NCBI RefSeq assembly: GCF_006439335.1
Contig: NZ_SAWY01000007.1
Coordinates: 62,001 to 126,000, forward strand
DNA: 64,000 nucleotides
Origin: Litorilituus lipolyticus
GTDB taxonomy: Bacteria; Pseudomonadota; Gammaproteobacteria; Enterobacterales; Alteromonadaceae
Direction of reading: 5' to 3'
Shown in pieces: positions 27,857-35,645 of the stretch (positions within the stretch are counted from its first letter, which is position 1; each line of letters begins with the position of its first letter). The notes under the pieces are model-generated. The model was not told where the DNA came from. It saw nothing but the letters and a program-made list of their open reading frames with translations, and searched no databases. Both the position numbers and the translations under genes were made by a program.

Positions 27857-28276
27857 ATGTGGGCACAAACTGAATTGACTCTAGCTGCAAAAAAACGAGG
27901 ATTTCATTTAGTCACAGATGAAATAGCGCAACAATTACCAAAACTAGCCGGTATGCAACAGGGTATTTTGCATTTATTTATTAAGCATAGCTCAGCCTCA
28001 TTAACCATTAATGAAAATGCAGACCCGACTGTTAGAACAGATATGGAAGCGCACTTTAATCAGTTTGTTCCCGAAAATGCTACTTATTATCGGCATACTT
28101 ATGAAGGCAGCGATGATATGCCAGCTCATATTAAAGCGAGTACTTTAGGGAGTAGTTTGAGCATACCTATTACCAACGGCAGGCTAAATTTAGGGGTATG
28201 GCAAGGAATATATTTAGGGGAACATAGAAACCATGCAGGTCAACGAACACTGGTCGCAACCCTACACGGTGAATAA
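27857..28276 (+). CDS. yjbQ: YjbQ family protein (UPF0047)
   Basis: The 139-residue protein belongs to the YjbQ/UPF0047 family, small trimeric beta proteins reported to have weak thiamine phosphate synthase activity in E. coli; the true role is unclear. Family motifs are [23 protein letters not shown]'s core HSSASL with NENADP, the late [15 protein letters not shown], and [12 protein letters not shown], which includes conserved histidines and the acidic site. AGGGGG lies six to eleven bases before the ATG. It converges with dnaB. Confidence 0.9.
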   Translation: MWAQTELTLAAKKRGFHLVTDEIAQQLPKLAGMQQGILHLFIKHSSASLTINENADPTVRTDMEAHFNQFVPENATYYRHTYEGSDDMPAHIKASTLGSSLSIPITNGRLNLGVWQGIYLGEHRNHAGQRTLVATLHGE

Positions 28277-28345
28277 AAACTCAACTCTACTTATCTCAAC
28301 ATTTAATTATCCCAAGCTCAGCATATAAAACTAAGCTTTAGCTGA

Positions 28346-29764
28346 TTAGTCTTCTTCAAGAACATGCGGACCAGCATAGTTATCAAAACGAGAAAACTGA
28401 CCTTGGAATGTTAGAGGCACACGACCAATAGGTCCGTTACGTTGTTTACCTATGATTATTTCAGCCATGCCTTTAAATTCACTATCATCGTGATAAACCT
28501 CATCACGATAAATAAACATGATCAAATCGGCATCTTGCTCAATTGAGCCTGATTCACGAAGATCTGAGTTAACAGGTCGTTTATCAGCACGTTGCTCCAA
28601 ACTACGGTTCAGCTGCGAAAGTGCAACAACAGGCACCTGTAATTCTTTTGCTAATGCTTTGAGTGAGCGTGAAATCTCAGCAATCTCTAAGGTACGGTTA
28701 TCGGAAAATTGTGGTGCACGCATCAACTGAAGGTAGTCAATCATTATCATACTGATGCCACCATGATCACGATGAATTCTACGAGCTCTTGAACGTACTT
28801 CTGTTGGCGTTAAACCTGCAGCATCATCAATAAACATCTTACCGTTTTCAATCAATAAGCCCATCGTAGAAGATAAACGTGCCCAATCCTCGTCATTCAA
28901 TTGCCCTGTACGAATTTTAGTTTGGTCAATACGGCCTAGTGATGCAAGCATCCTCATCATAATTTGATCGGAAGGCATTTCTAAACTGAAGATTAAGGCT
29001 GGCTTATCTTCTGTCATTGCTGCATGTTCAGCCAAGTTCATAGCAAAGGTGGTTTTACCCATGGAAGGACGTGCTGCAACAATAATTAAATCTGATTTTT
29101 GTAAACCAGCAGTCATTTTATCTAAATCAGCAAAGCCACTAGAAACCCCTGTTACACCACCTGAAGGTGTTGAACACAACTTTTCAATTCTATCCACCGT
29201 CTTCTCTAACACGGAGTTAATACTTTCAGGTCCTTCTGATTTATTTGCCCGCTTCTCGGCAATGGCGAACACTTTAGTTTCTGCTAAATCAAGTAAATCA
29301 GCACTACTTCGACCTTGAGTATCATAACCCGCTTCTGCGATTTCATTGGCAACACTGATCATTTCTCGAGTGACCGCACGTTCACGAACAATATCAGCGT
29401 AAGCAGTGATATTGGCAGCACTCGGGGTGTTTTTCATCATCTCAGCGAGATAAACAAAACCACCTGCATCATCTAATTTTTGATCATTTTCTAAGGCTTC
29501 AGAAAGTGTTATTAAATCAACTGGTTCACCAAGTTCAATTAACGCGCCTATGGTTTCAAAAATTAGTCGGTGGGAACGACTATAAAAGTCTTCTGCTACA
29601 GTTTTTTCAGCCACTCGATCCCAAGTTTCATTATCAAGTAATAAACCACCAAGGACAGATTGTTCAGCTTCTAATGAGTGTGGGGGAACTTTTAACTCAT
29701 CAATTTGTTTATCTTTGATAAATTGCTTTTCTTTAGCAAATTTACCTGGCTTTTTATCTGCCAT
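28346..29764 (-). CDS. dnaB: Replicative DNA helicase DnaB
   Basis: DnaB is the hexameric helicase that unwinds DNA at the replication fork and recruits DnaG. The N-terminal domain (about 25-130) begins PPHSLEAEQSVLGGLLLDN. The RecA-like domain has Walker A ARPSMGKTTFAMN (near 232), Walker B MIMIDYLQLM, the QLNRSLEQRADKRP motif and the arginine-finger region KQRNGPIG. It has 472 residues, almost the same as E. coli. No intein is present. It is a single gene on this strand, with alr not adjacent as it often is elsewhere. Confidence 0.98.
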   Translation of the reverse strand: MADKKPGKFAKEKQFIKDKQIDELKVPPHSLEAEQSVLGGLLLDNETWDRVAEKTVAEDFYSRSHRLIFETIGALIELGEPVDLITLSEALENDQKLDDAGGFVYLAEMMKNTPSAANITAYADIVRERAVTREMISVANEIAEAGYDTQGRSSADLLDLAETKVFAIAEKRANKSEGPESINSVLEKTVDRIEKLCSTPSGGVTGVSSGFADLDKMTAGLQKSDLIIVAARPSMGKTTFAMNLAEHAAMTEDKPALIFSLEMPSDQIMMRMLASLGRIDQTKIRTGQLNDEDWARLSSTMGLLIENGKMFIDDAAGLTPTEVRSRARRIHRDHGGISMIMIDYLQLMRAPQFSDNRTLEIAEISRSLKALAKELQVPVVALSQLNRSLEQRADKRPVNSDLRESGSIEQDADLIMFIYRDEVYHDDSEFKGMAEIIIGKQRNGPIGRVPLTFQGQFSRFDNYAGPHVLEED

Positions 29765-29840
29765 TAGCTGAATCCTACCTAACTATTGCTCTATAAAGAG
29801 GCTTGAAAAAAGGACAGCTAATGTAGCAGAAATTAGTAAA

Positions 29841-29867
29841 AAGTGACATTAATTAATCATGTCACTT
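29841..29867 (-). terminator. Terminator after the DUF4097 gene
   Basis: AAGTGACAT (29841-29849) and ATGTCACTT (29859-29867) form a perfect 9-bp stem around a 9-base loop. On the minus strand the stem is followed by TTTTTA, so it ends the sigma/anti-sigma/DUF4097 transcript just after its stop. Confidence 0.8.
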
Positions 29868-29874
29868 AGATAAA

Positions 29875-30828
29875 TTATTGACTTTTGACTACGATATTAC
29901 CGCTAACGCTATTCGCACTAACACTAGCATTACCCTGCCCTGTCTGAAAATTTAATTTCGCTCCTGGGCCATACTTAGGGTGCTCAGCTTCATCGTCAGT
30001 TAACTTGTTTACCAAGTCTCCGCCGACATTAGATTTCAATCGAAAATTGGCATCAACACCTTGCTGAAACGCAAACTCCACATCACCACTAACACTTGAT
30101 GCTTTTAATAAACCTTTATCTTTTAAATGAAGCTTTGCTTCAACATCACCACTGACAGTGGAAATTCTCAGCTCTAAAATCTCATCTAGCTTAAGGTTAG
30201 TACTTCCTGAAACATTATTAACAAAGACTTCAGCTGCTTTAGTCTTTACCTCAATTTCACCGCTAACAGATTGTAGTTGTAAACGACCATTAGAATTTTT
30301 ATCATCAATATCTCCACTGACTGATGACAGTGAAATTTTACCGCTAAGATCTTTCGTCGTGACATTACCACTAATGGTTGATAGCTCAATTTGCTCTGTT
30401 AACTCATCACCATCAATATCACCACTAACGGTCTTCGCTTCAATACCACCGTGAAGATTATTTAAGGAAAAATCACTCGAAATTGAGGCTAAATCAAATC
30501 GAAGGTTTTTAGGTGCTTTTACGATAAGGTTGGTACCACTTGAAGTCCAGCGCTCCATATTAGGATATTCCACCTTAATAAAAATTTGCGCGCCACGTTG
30601 TTCGAAAATCAACTCTTCTGCTTTTTCATCTAATTGACCCGATATAGTGACTTTATCTTTATTCCAGCCAATAACTTTAACCGTACCACTTTGATTTTCA
30701 ATACTAATGCTACTGACTTCATCAGCTGACAGACTTTGTGAAATAGTTTCATTTGCTAACACTTGGCTACTAATAAAAAGCCCTGAAAGTAAAAGAGAAT
30801 GAGATAATGCACTGATAAAACGATTCAT
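29875..30828 (-). CDS. Exported DUF4097-type beta-repeat protein
   Basis: The 317-residue protein has a signal peptide (1-25, ending QVLA) and a body made of short beta repeats with the recurring motif VSGDI or VSGEI/VSGDV every 15-25 residues, typical of DUF4097 putative adhesin/autotransporter-stalk-like beta-solenoids. The frame extends upstream to 30933, but the ATG at 30828 starts the signal peptide and has AGAGG in front, so I use it. It lies downstream of an ECF sigma factor and its putative anti-sigma factor, a common setting for such proteins. The 123-base leader holds two palindromes. Function is unknown; an envelope or surface role is inferred. Confidence 0.82.
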   Translation of the reverse strand: MNRFISALSHSLLLSGLFISSQVLANETISQSLSADEVSSISIENQSGTVKVIGWNKDKVTISGQLDEKAEELIFEQRGAQIFIKVEYPNMERWTSSGTNLIVKAPKNLRFDLASISSDFSLNNLHGGIEAKTVSGDIDGDELTEQIELSTISGNVTTKDLSGKISLSSVSGDIDDKNSNGRLQLQSVSGEIEVKTKAAEVFVNNVSGSTNLKLDEILELRISTVSGDVEAKLHLKDKGLLKASSVSGDVEFAFQQGVDANFRLKSNVGGDLVNKLTDDEAEHPKYGPGAKLNFQTGQGNASVSANSVSGNIVVKSQ

Positions 30829-30845
30829 AATAACCTCTGTTGTTT

Positions 30846-30867
30846 TTGCTGACACATGTGTCAACAA
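30846..30867. promoter_or_regulatory. 22-bp near-perfect palindrome in the DUF4097 leader
   Basis: The core TGACACATGTGTCA (30850-30863) is a perfect 14-bp palindrome, and the match extends with TTG/CAA to 22 bp with one mismatched pair. It ends 18 bases from the DUF4097 start codon. It may be an operator or a hairpin close to the ribosome site. Confidence 0.5.
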
Positions 30868-30889
30868 CCTATTCGATATATTTGTTCCG

Positions 30890-30908
30890 TAGTAACTTTG
30901 AGTTACTA
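30890..30908. promoter_or_regulatory. Second inverted repeat in the DUF4097 leader
   Basis: TAGTAACT (30890-30897) and AGTTACTA (30901-30908) are perfectly inverted around TTG. It lies 44 bases after the stop of the putative anti-sigma gene. With no U tail it looks more like a protein site or processing hairpin than a terminator. Confidence 0.4.
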
Positions 30909-30951
30909 ATGTAATAACTATGCTTTCCTGCAAATAACCTATTAAGAAGAG

Positions 30952-31512
30952 TTAAATGCTTTGTAATTGAGGACGATATAGCTGCTGTATTAATTTCAAT
31001 TCCTGCTGTTGGGTAAAATCTAATAAATTTAACAAGTCAACATTGTTTTCATCATTAACTAATGCTTGTTTAATAGATTTTCTAGCTGAAGCAAGTTGCG
31101 ATAATTGAGTTTGCATCGCTTCAGGCAATTGAGCTAAATTAGGTTGGCCAAAACTCACTAACATCGCTTGCTTTTGCTGGTTAAAGCTGTCTTCCATAAA
31201 ACCAACAAGTTCTGTACCTTGTTTTTCAACAGATGACACGGTATCGCCACTTTCTGGATTTTTCTGCACTAATTGAGGGGTTGATAATCCCCCTTGCTGA
31301 GAAGAAAAACCTAACCAGGTAACAAGTACCGCAACCACAATAGAGGCCGCCCAAGTGCTTGGTGTAAAAAACTTATTATCATTGGCCGCTATCTGCTTTT
31401 TGTTATGAGTCGCTTTTTCAATCCCTGCCCATAAATCGCGCTCTGGTGAAATCTCTTTTGGTAAACAATCAATTCTATCTTGTAATGCTTTGTCTGATAT
31501 TTCTTTAGTCAT
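30952..31512 (-). CDS. Putative anti-sigma factor, single-pass membrane protein
   Basis: The 186-residue protein has a short N-terminal cytoplasmic part (about 1-53, with PKEISPERDLWAGIE), one membrane helix (TWAASIVVAVLVTWLGF, about 53-69) and a periplasmic, glutamine-rich helical C-terminus. It overlaps the preceding ECF sigma gene by eight bases. The arrangement is that of an anti-sigma factor that holds the sigma factor at the membrane. No zinc-binding HXXXCXXC motif is present, so if it is an anti-sigma factor it is not a ZAS type. The assignment rests on topology and gene order rather than on a recognised domain. Confidence 0.7.
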   Translation of the reverse strand: MTKEISDKALQDRIDCLPKEISPERDLWAGIEKATHNKKQIAANDNKFFTPSTWAASIVVAVLVTWLGFSSQQGGLSTPQLVQKNPESGDTVSSVEKQGTELVGFMEDSFNQQKQAMLVSFGQPNLAQLPEAMQTQLSQLASARKSIKQALVNDENNVDLLNLLDFTQQQELKLIQQLYRPQLQSI

Positions 31513-32128
31513 GACAAAACTCCTCTTGTTCTGCTTCTACCAACCACTGCTTTAGTAACGTTTTTGCGCGGTGATATTGTGATTTACTTGAGCCCACCGC
31601 CATTTTTAGCATTTTTGCAATTTCTTCGTGGCGATAACCTTCTACGGCAAATAATACAAAAACGATGCGTGCTCGTTCTGGTAATCTTGCTATTTGTTTG
31701 TCTAATACATCTAAGCCAGAGTCATCATTCATTGGTACTGATTCTTCTTGCGTTGCATTACCTTGATCTTCAATACTAAAAATCTTTTGCAGCCAGGTTT
31801 TATGCTTACGTAAATGTCCGAGCACAACATTGGTTGCGACACTATGTAGCCAAGTACTGAATTTACTTTCGCCACGAAAATTGCCTATTTTTTGCCAAAG
31901 CACAACGAACACTTCTTGGCATACATCTTCGGCACTTTCTTTATCAGCCAGCATGCGCCAGCACAATGCATAAATCTGCTTATGATGTTTTTCATATAAA
32001 TGATGAAATGCCACTTGAGAGCCATGTTTAGCTTGTGTTATCCACTCAAGCTCTTGCCAATCTTGTTCTTTATTATTTTGGCTTTTAGCAAACAGCGGTT
32101 GGGCATCAATAATTTTTGTTGTGTCCAA
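31505..32128 (-). CDS. ECF-type RNA polymerase sigma factor
   Basis: The 207-residue protein is an extracytoplasmic-function sigma factor. Region 2 covers FHHLYEKHHKQIYALCWRML, AEDVCQEVFVVLWQ and STWLHSVATNVVLGHLR. Region 4 covers LPERARIVFVLFAVEGYRHEEIAKML and SKSQYHRAKTLL. The frame begins with TTG at 32128; I see no ATG before region 2, so the exact start is uncertain. The stop overlaps the putative anti-sigma gene by eight bases. About 70 bases upstream is AAACCTTTTC (32204-32195, minus), which may be part of an ECF-type -35 for autoregulation, though this is weak. A secreted protease gene is divergent. Confidence 0.9.
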   Translation of the reverse strand: MDTTKIIDAQPLFAKSQNNKEQDWQELEWITQAKHGSQVAFHHLYEKHHKQIYALCWRMLADKESAEDVCQEVFVVLWQKIGNFRGESKFSTWLHSVATNVVLGHLRKHKTWLQKIFSIEDQGNATQEESVPMNDDSGLDVLDKQIARLPERARIVFVLFAVEGYRHEEIAKMLKMAVGSSKSQYHRAKTLLKQWLVEAEQEEFCHD

Positions 32129-32400
32129 GCGTTATATTCTCTTAATAAATTACGTTGCTTTTACATTGTTAATTAGTGAGATGCTAGGTTAAACGAAAAG
32201 GTTTAAATGATTTTTAAATTAATTAGACTTTCATTATTAACATCTTGTTACTTTTTGTATCTTAACCTATGACAGGCTTTTACCTAAACTGGTTTGTTAA
32301 CGCTACAAATAAGAGCGTGCTTATTTAGCATTCTGGTACTATTATCTTTTTCGATACAATAAGTACTATAACTAAAAGAAATACAAACAGGGATCCCTAA

Positions 32401-35001
32401 ATGAAACTTACAAGCCTTTCTATGGCATTAGCTATCGCTTTAACATCAAGTCAAATGGCTTATGCTGGCGATGCAAAAAAGTCAGATAAAAAAGATAAAA
32501 AAGAAGAAAAAACTCTCGCGCAAATGATAGAGAAAAAGACAGCAACAGAAGGTCTTTTCAATTTTTATCAAGATAAAAAAACTGGTGACACGCTGATGCT
32601 TATCAAAGAAGAGCAGCTAGATACACCACTATTACACTTTGCTCAAACCGTTGATGGTTTGGCTGATGCAGGTCATTTTAGAGGTGGCTACCGTGGCGTA
32701 AAAGTGATTGAATTTAGACGCTATTTCGATCGCATTGACATTATCACCAAAACTCCTAGATATTTGTTCGATGAAAATAATCCAATTAGCCGTGCTAAAG
32801 ATGCCAACATCAGTGAAGCCGTGTTAGCCAGCTTAAAAATTGAAAAAGAAGAAGACGGTCAAATTGCCTTAAAAGTAAACAAACTCTTTTTAAGCGAAGC
32901 GTTACATAAAGTTTCACCATGGGCACGCGTAAACGATAAGAATGCTAAAAAGCGCTTTAAATTAGGTAAAATGAACGATAAAAAATCTCGTATCCTTCAT
33001 AAAAGAGCTTATGAAGATAACGTTGATGTGATTGTAGATTATGTATTTAATAATGCTAACCCAAGCGTTTATGGTTCAAATGCAGTTTCAGATCCTCGTT
33101 CAGTATCAATTAAGCTGCAGCACTCTTTTGTTGAATTACCAAAAGAAGAATTTGCCCCTCGTTATGATGATGCTCGTGTAGGTTATTTCACCCATCAGTA
33201 CGATAAAATGACCTCAAGCGACTGGGCACCTTATCGCGATGTTATCAAACGTTGGAACCTTGAGAAACAAGATAAAACAGCTGAGGTTTCTGAACCTGTT
33301 GAACCAATTGTTTGGTGGATAGAAAATACCACACCGCATGAATGGCGCGAAACCATCAAAGAAGGTGTTTTAGCATGGAACTCATCATTTGAAAAAGCAG
33401 GATTTAAAAATGCTCTGCAAGTAAAAGTTCAACCTGATGATGCAACATGGGATGCAGCAGACATTAACTATAATGTATTACGTTGGACTTCATCACCTCA
33501 ACCAAGATTTGGCGGTTATGGCCCTTCATTGGCAAACCCACTAACCGGTGAGATGCTTGGTGCAGATATCATGCTTGAGTATGTCTTTATGAAGAACCGT
33601 TGGATATATAATAGTTTATATAGCCAAGGTGCGAGCAGCTTAGGTTATGAAGCTGAGCAAGATGATGCTCCGCACTTTACTGGCAGCAAAGATAATGACG
33701 CATTACATTGTAGTGCCGGTCATGAAATGCAACAAAATATGATTTTAGGTCAAGTGATGTTTGATCAAATAGCTGTTGATAATGCTGGTCTTGCAACAGC
33801 TGACTTAGAAAAGAAAGCCTTAATCAAAGAAGCTTTACGCTCTTTAGTGCTACATGAAGTAGGCCACACTCTAGGTTTAAACCATAATATGAAAGCTTCT
33901 ATTTTATGGGATGAAAATAAAATTCATGATAAATCAGTAACCCAAGGTGTATTAACGGGTTCCGTCATGGATTATGCTCCGATTAACGTTGCACCAATTG
34001 GTAAGGAGCAAGGCGATTACTTCCAAACTGAACCAGGCCCATATGATGATTGGGCAATTGAATACGGTTACTCAGTTGCACTAGATTCAGCGGATGCTGA
34101 ACAAGCAAGATTAGACAATATATTAAGTCGTTCTTCTGAAGCTGCATTAGCTTTTGGTAACGATGCTGACGATATGAGATCACCGGGTCGCCATATTGAT
34201 CCTCGTATTATGACAGGTGATTTATCATCAAATCCTGTTGCTTACGGTGTTGAACGAATGGCTTTAATTGAGAGTTTATTAGTTGATCTTAAAGATAAGA
34301 CTCTTAAAGAAGGTAACTCTTATCAGCAATTATTGACTTCTGCCAATTCTTTATTTGGTCAGTACCGTCGCCAAGCGCAAATCATTTCAAGACAAATTGG
34401 TGGTGTTTACGTTGAGCGTAGTTATGTTAATGCTGAAAAGCAAGTTCAACCTTATACTCCTGTACCAGCTGCTACGCAGAAAGAAGCTATGCAAGCACTG
34501 ACTAAACATGTTTTTGCAGCAGATACGTTAACGACAATGCAGCCGCTGTATAGCTATATGCAACATCAACGTCGTGGTTTTAATCATTATGGGGAAAATG
34601 AAGATCCTAAAGCCCATGACATGATTTTAAATATGCAAAAATCAGTCTTAGATCAGCTATTGCACAAAAATGTATTGAAACGAATTTCTGATACAAGCCT
34701 CTATGGTAATGAATATTCATTATCTAGTGTAATGAATGATTTAACCAATGCTATTTTTGTTGATAAGAAAACGGCAAGCTCATTAAGCCAAAATGTTCAA
34801 ATTGAATACGTTAAGCGTTTAATTGCCATTGCAGGTGTTAAGGGCAAGTCTAGCTATGATAACTTATCTAAAACAGCTGCCTTAGGTCAACTAACAAGCA
34901 TATTAGATAAATCATCTTCTATGGGCTTTGGTAAAAACGATAACCAAAAAGCACTCGATGCATACATTAGTTTAATGATAAACAAAGCGTTAAAAGTGTA
35001 A
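32401..35001 (+). CDS. Secreted zinc-dependent metalloprotease (DUF5117/DUF5118 type)
   Basis: The 866-residue protein has a signal peptide (1-22, ending AYA), a lysine-rich stretch, and a large N-terminal domain of the type annotated DUF5117. A gluzincin/metzincin-like zinc site follows, HEVGHTLGLNHN at about residue 485, with SVMDYAP downstream as a Met-turn-like segment. The C-terminal part (from about 600) is helical. Family members are exported proteins of unknown substrate in marine bacteria and Bacteroidetes. It is divergent from the ECF sigma operon across 272 bases, so the ECF factor may control it. A terminator follows at 35038-35066. Confidence 0.85.
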   Translation: MKLTSLSMALAIALTSSQMAYAGDAKKSDKKDKKEEKTLAQMIEKKTATEGLFNFYQDKKTGDTLMLIKEEQLDTPLLHFAQTVDGLADAGHFRGGYRGVKVIEFRRYFDRIDIITKTPRYLFDENNPISRAKDANISEAVLASLKIEKEEDGQIALKVNKLFLSEALHKVSPWARVNDKNAKKRFKLGKMNDKKSRILHKRAYEDNVDVIVDYVFNNANPSVYGSNAVSDPRSVSIKLQHSFVELPKEEFAPRYDDARVGYFTHQYDKMTSSDWAPYRDVIKRWNLEKQDKTAEVSEPVEPIVWWIENTTPHEWRETIKEGVLAWNSSFEKAGFKNALQVKVQPDDATWDAADINYNVLRWTSSPQPRFGGYGPSLANPLTGEMLGADIMLEYVFMKNRWIYNSLYSQGASSLGYEAEQDDAPHFTGSKDNDALHCSAGHEMQQNMILGQVMFDQIAVDNAGLATADLEKKALIKEALRSLVLHEVGHTLGLNHNMKASILWDENKIHDKSVTQGVLTGSVMDYAPINVAPIGKEQGDYFQTEPGPYDDWAIEYGYSVALDSADAEQARLDNILSRSSEAALAFGNDADDMRSPGRHIDPRIMTGDLSSNPVAYGVERMALIESLLVDLKDKTLKEGNSYQQLLTSANSLFGQYRRQAQIISRQIGGVYVERSYVNAEKQVQPYTPVPAATQKEAMQALTKHVFAADTLTTMQPLYSYMQHQRRGFNHYGENEDPKAHDMILNMQKSVLDQLLHKNVLKRISDTSLYGNEYSLSSVMNDLTNAIFVDKKTASSLSQNVQIEYVKRLIAIAGVKGKSSYDNLSKTAALGQLTSILDKSSSMGFGKNDNQKALDAYISLMINKALKV

Positions 35002-35037
35002 TAGCCCACTAAGTTCGTTTCAAAACGATGAGTAAGT

Positions 35038-35066
35038 AAAAGCCCAGCAATTCGCAGGGCTTTTTT
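35038..35066 (+). terminator. Terminator after the metalloprotease gene
   Basis: AAAAGCCC (35038-35045) pairs with GGGCTTTT (35057-35064) around an 11-base loop, and a T run continues to 35066. Confidence 0.88.
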
Positions 35067-35120
35067 ATGGGCAAATATTGCTAAATTTTTTAACCGCAAA
35101 AAATAGGTCAACAAAAACAA

Positions 35121-35144
35121 AAAAAGCGCCAAAAGGCGCTTTTT
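35121..35144 (-). terminator. Terminator after rpmE, probably bidirectional
   Basis: AAAAAGCGCC (35121-35130) and GGCGCTTTTT (35135-35144) form a perfect 10-bp stem with an AAAA loop. On the minus strand a long T run follows, ending rpmE transcription. It is also usable on the plus strand. Confidence 0.92.
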
Positions 35145-35167
35145 CGTTTAAGGTCTTTAACCAAGAA

Positions 35168-35380
35168 TTACTTCTTAGAAAGAGCACCAAAACGCTTGTT
35201 GAACTTGTCAACACGACCACCAGTCTCAGCAGCTTTTTGCTTACCAGTGTAGAATGGGTGACATTCTGAACATACATCTAAGTGGATGTCTGCTGAACGA
35301 GTTGAACGAGTGTTAATTACGTTACCACAAGAACAGTTTGCCTTGATCTCAACGTACTTAGGGTGAATACCTTCTTTCAT
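35168..35380 (-). CDS. rpmE: 50S ribosomal protein L31
   Basis: L31 lies at the central protuberance and bridges the two subunits. The 70-residue sequence starts [20 protein letters not shown] and has the zinc-binding cysteines CSCGN and [13 protein letters not shown], so this is the zinc-containing (C+) form. The frame is open to 35428, but the ATG at 35380 fits the family and has AGAGG in front. It is a single gene, divergent from priA, as in E. coli. Confidence 0.97.
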   Translation of the reverse strand: MKEGIHPKYVEIKANCSCGNVINTRSTRSADIHLDVCSECHPFYTGKQKAAETGGRVDKFNKRFGALSKK

Positions 35381-35645
35381 GGGAACCTCTATCTCTTTCG
35401 AGAAATGGGCGCATCGCCACCTAGTCATTTATCAATAATTACAATCAATAAAACGCTAAGCACCATACGAGTTAAAATTAATGGGGGCGAATAATAAATG
35501 ATCATCCGCGCAACTTCAACAAAAAGTAGTCATAAATATGACAAAAAAATCGTTTTCTTAGTTATTACGAAAAAAATGCGATTGATGCTTGCACCTTGTC
35601 AGCAAAGAGTCAAAATAACCACATTAAAAACCAAAGCTAGCCACC

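Noticed and set aside
35065-35277. Overlapping short frames on both strands around the rpmE terminator
   Set aside because: They are built from terminator hairpins and the reverse of rpmE, not genes.
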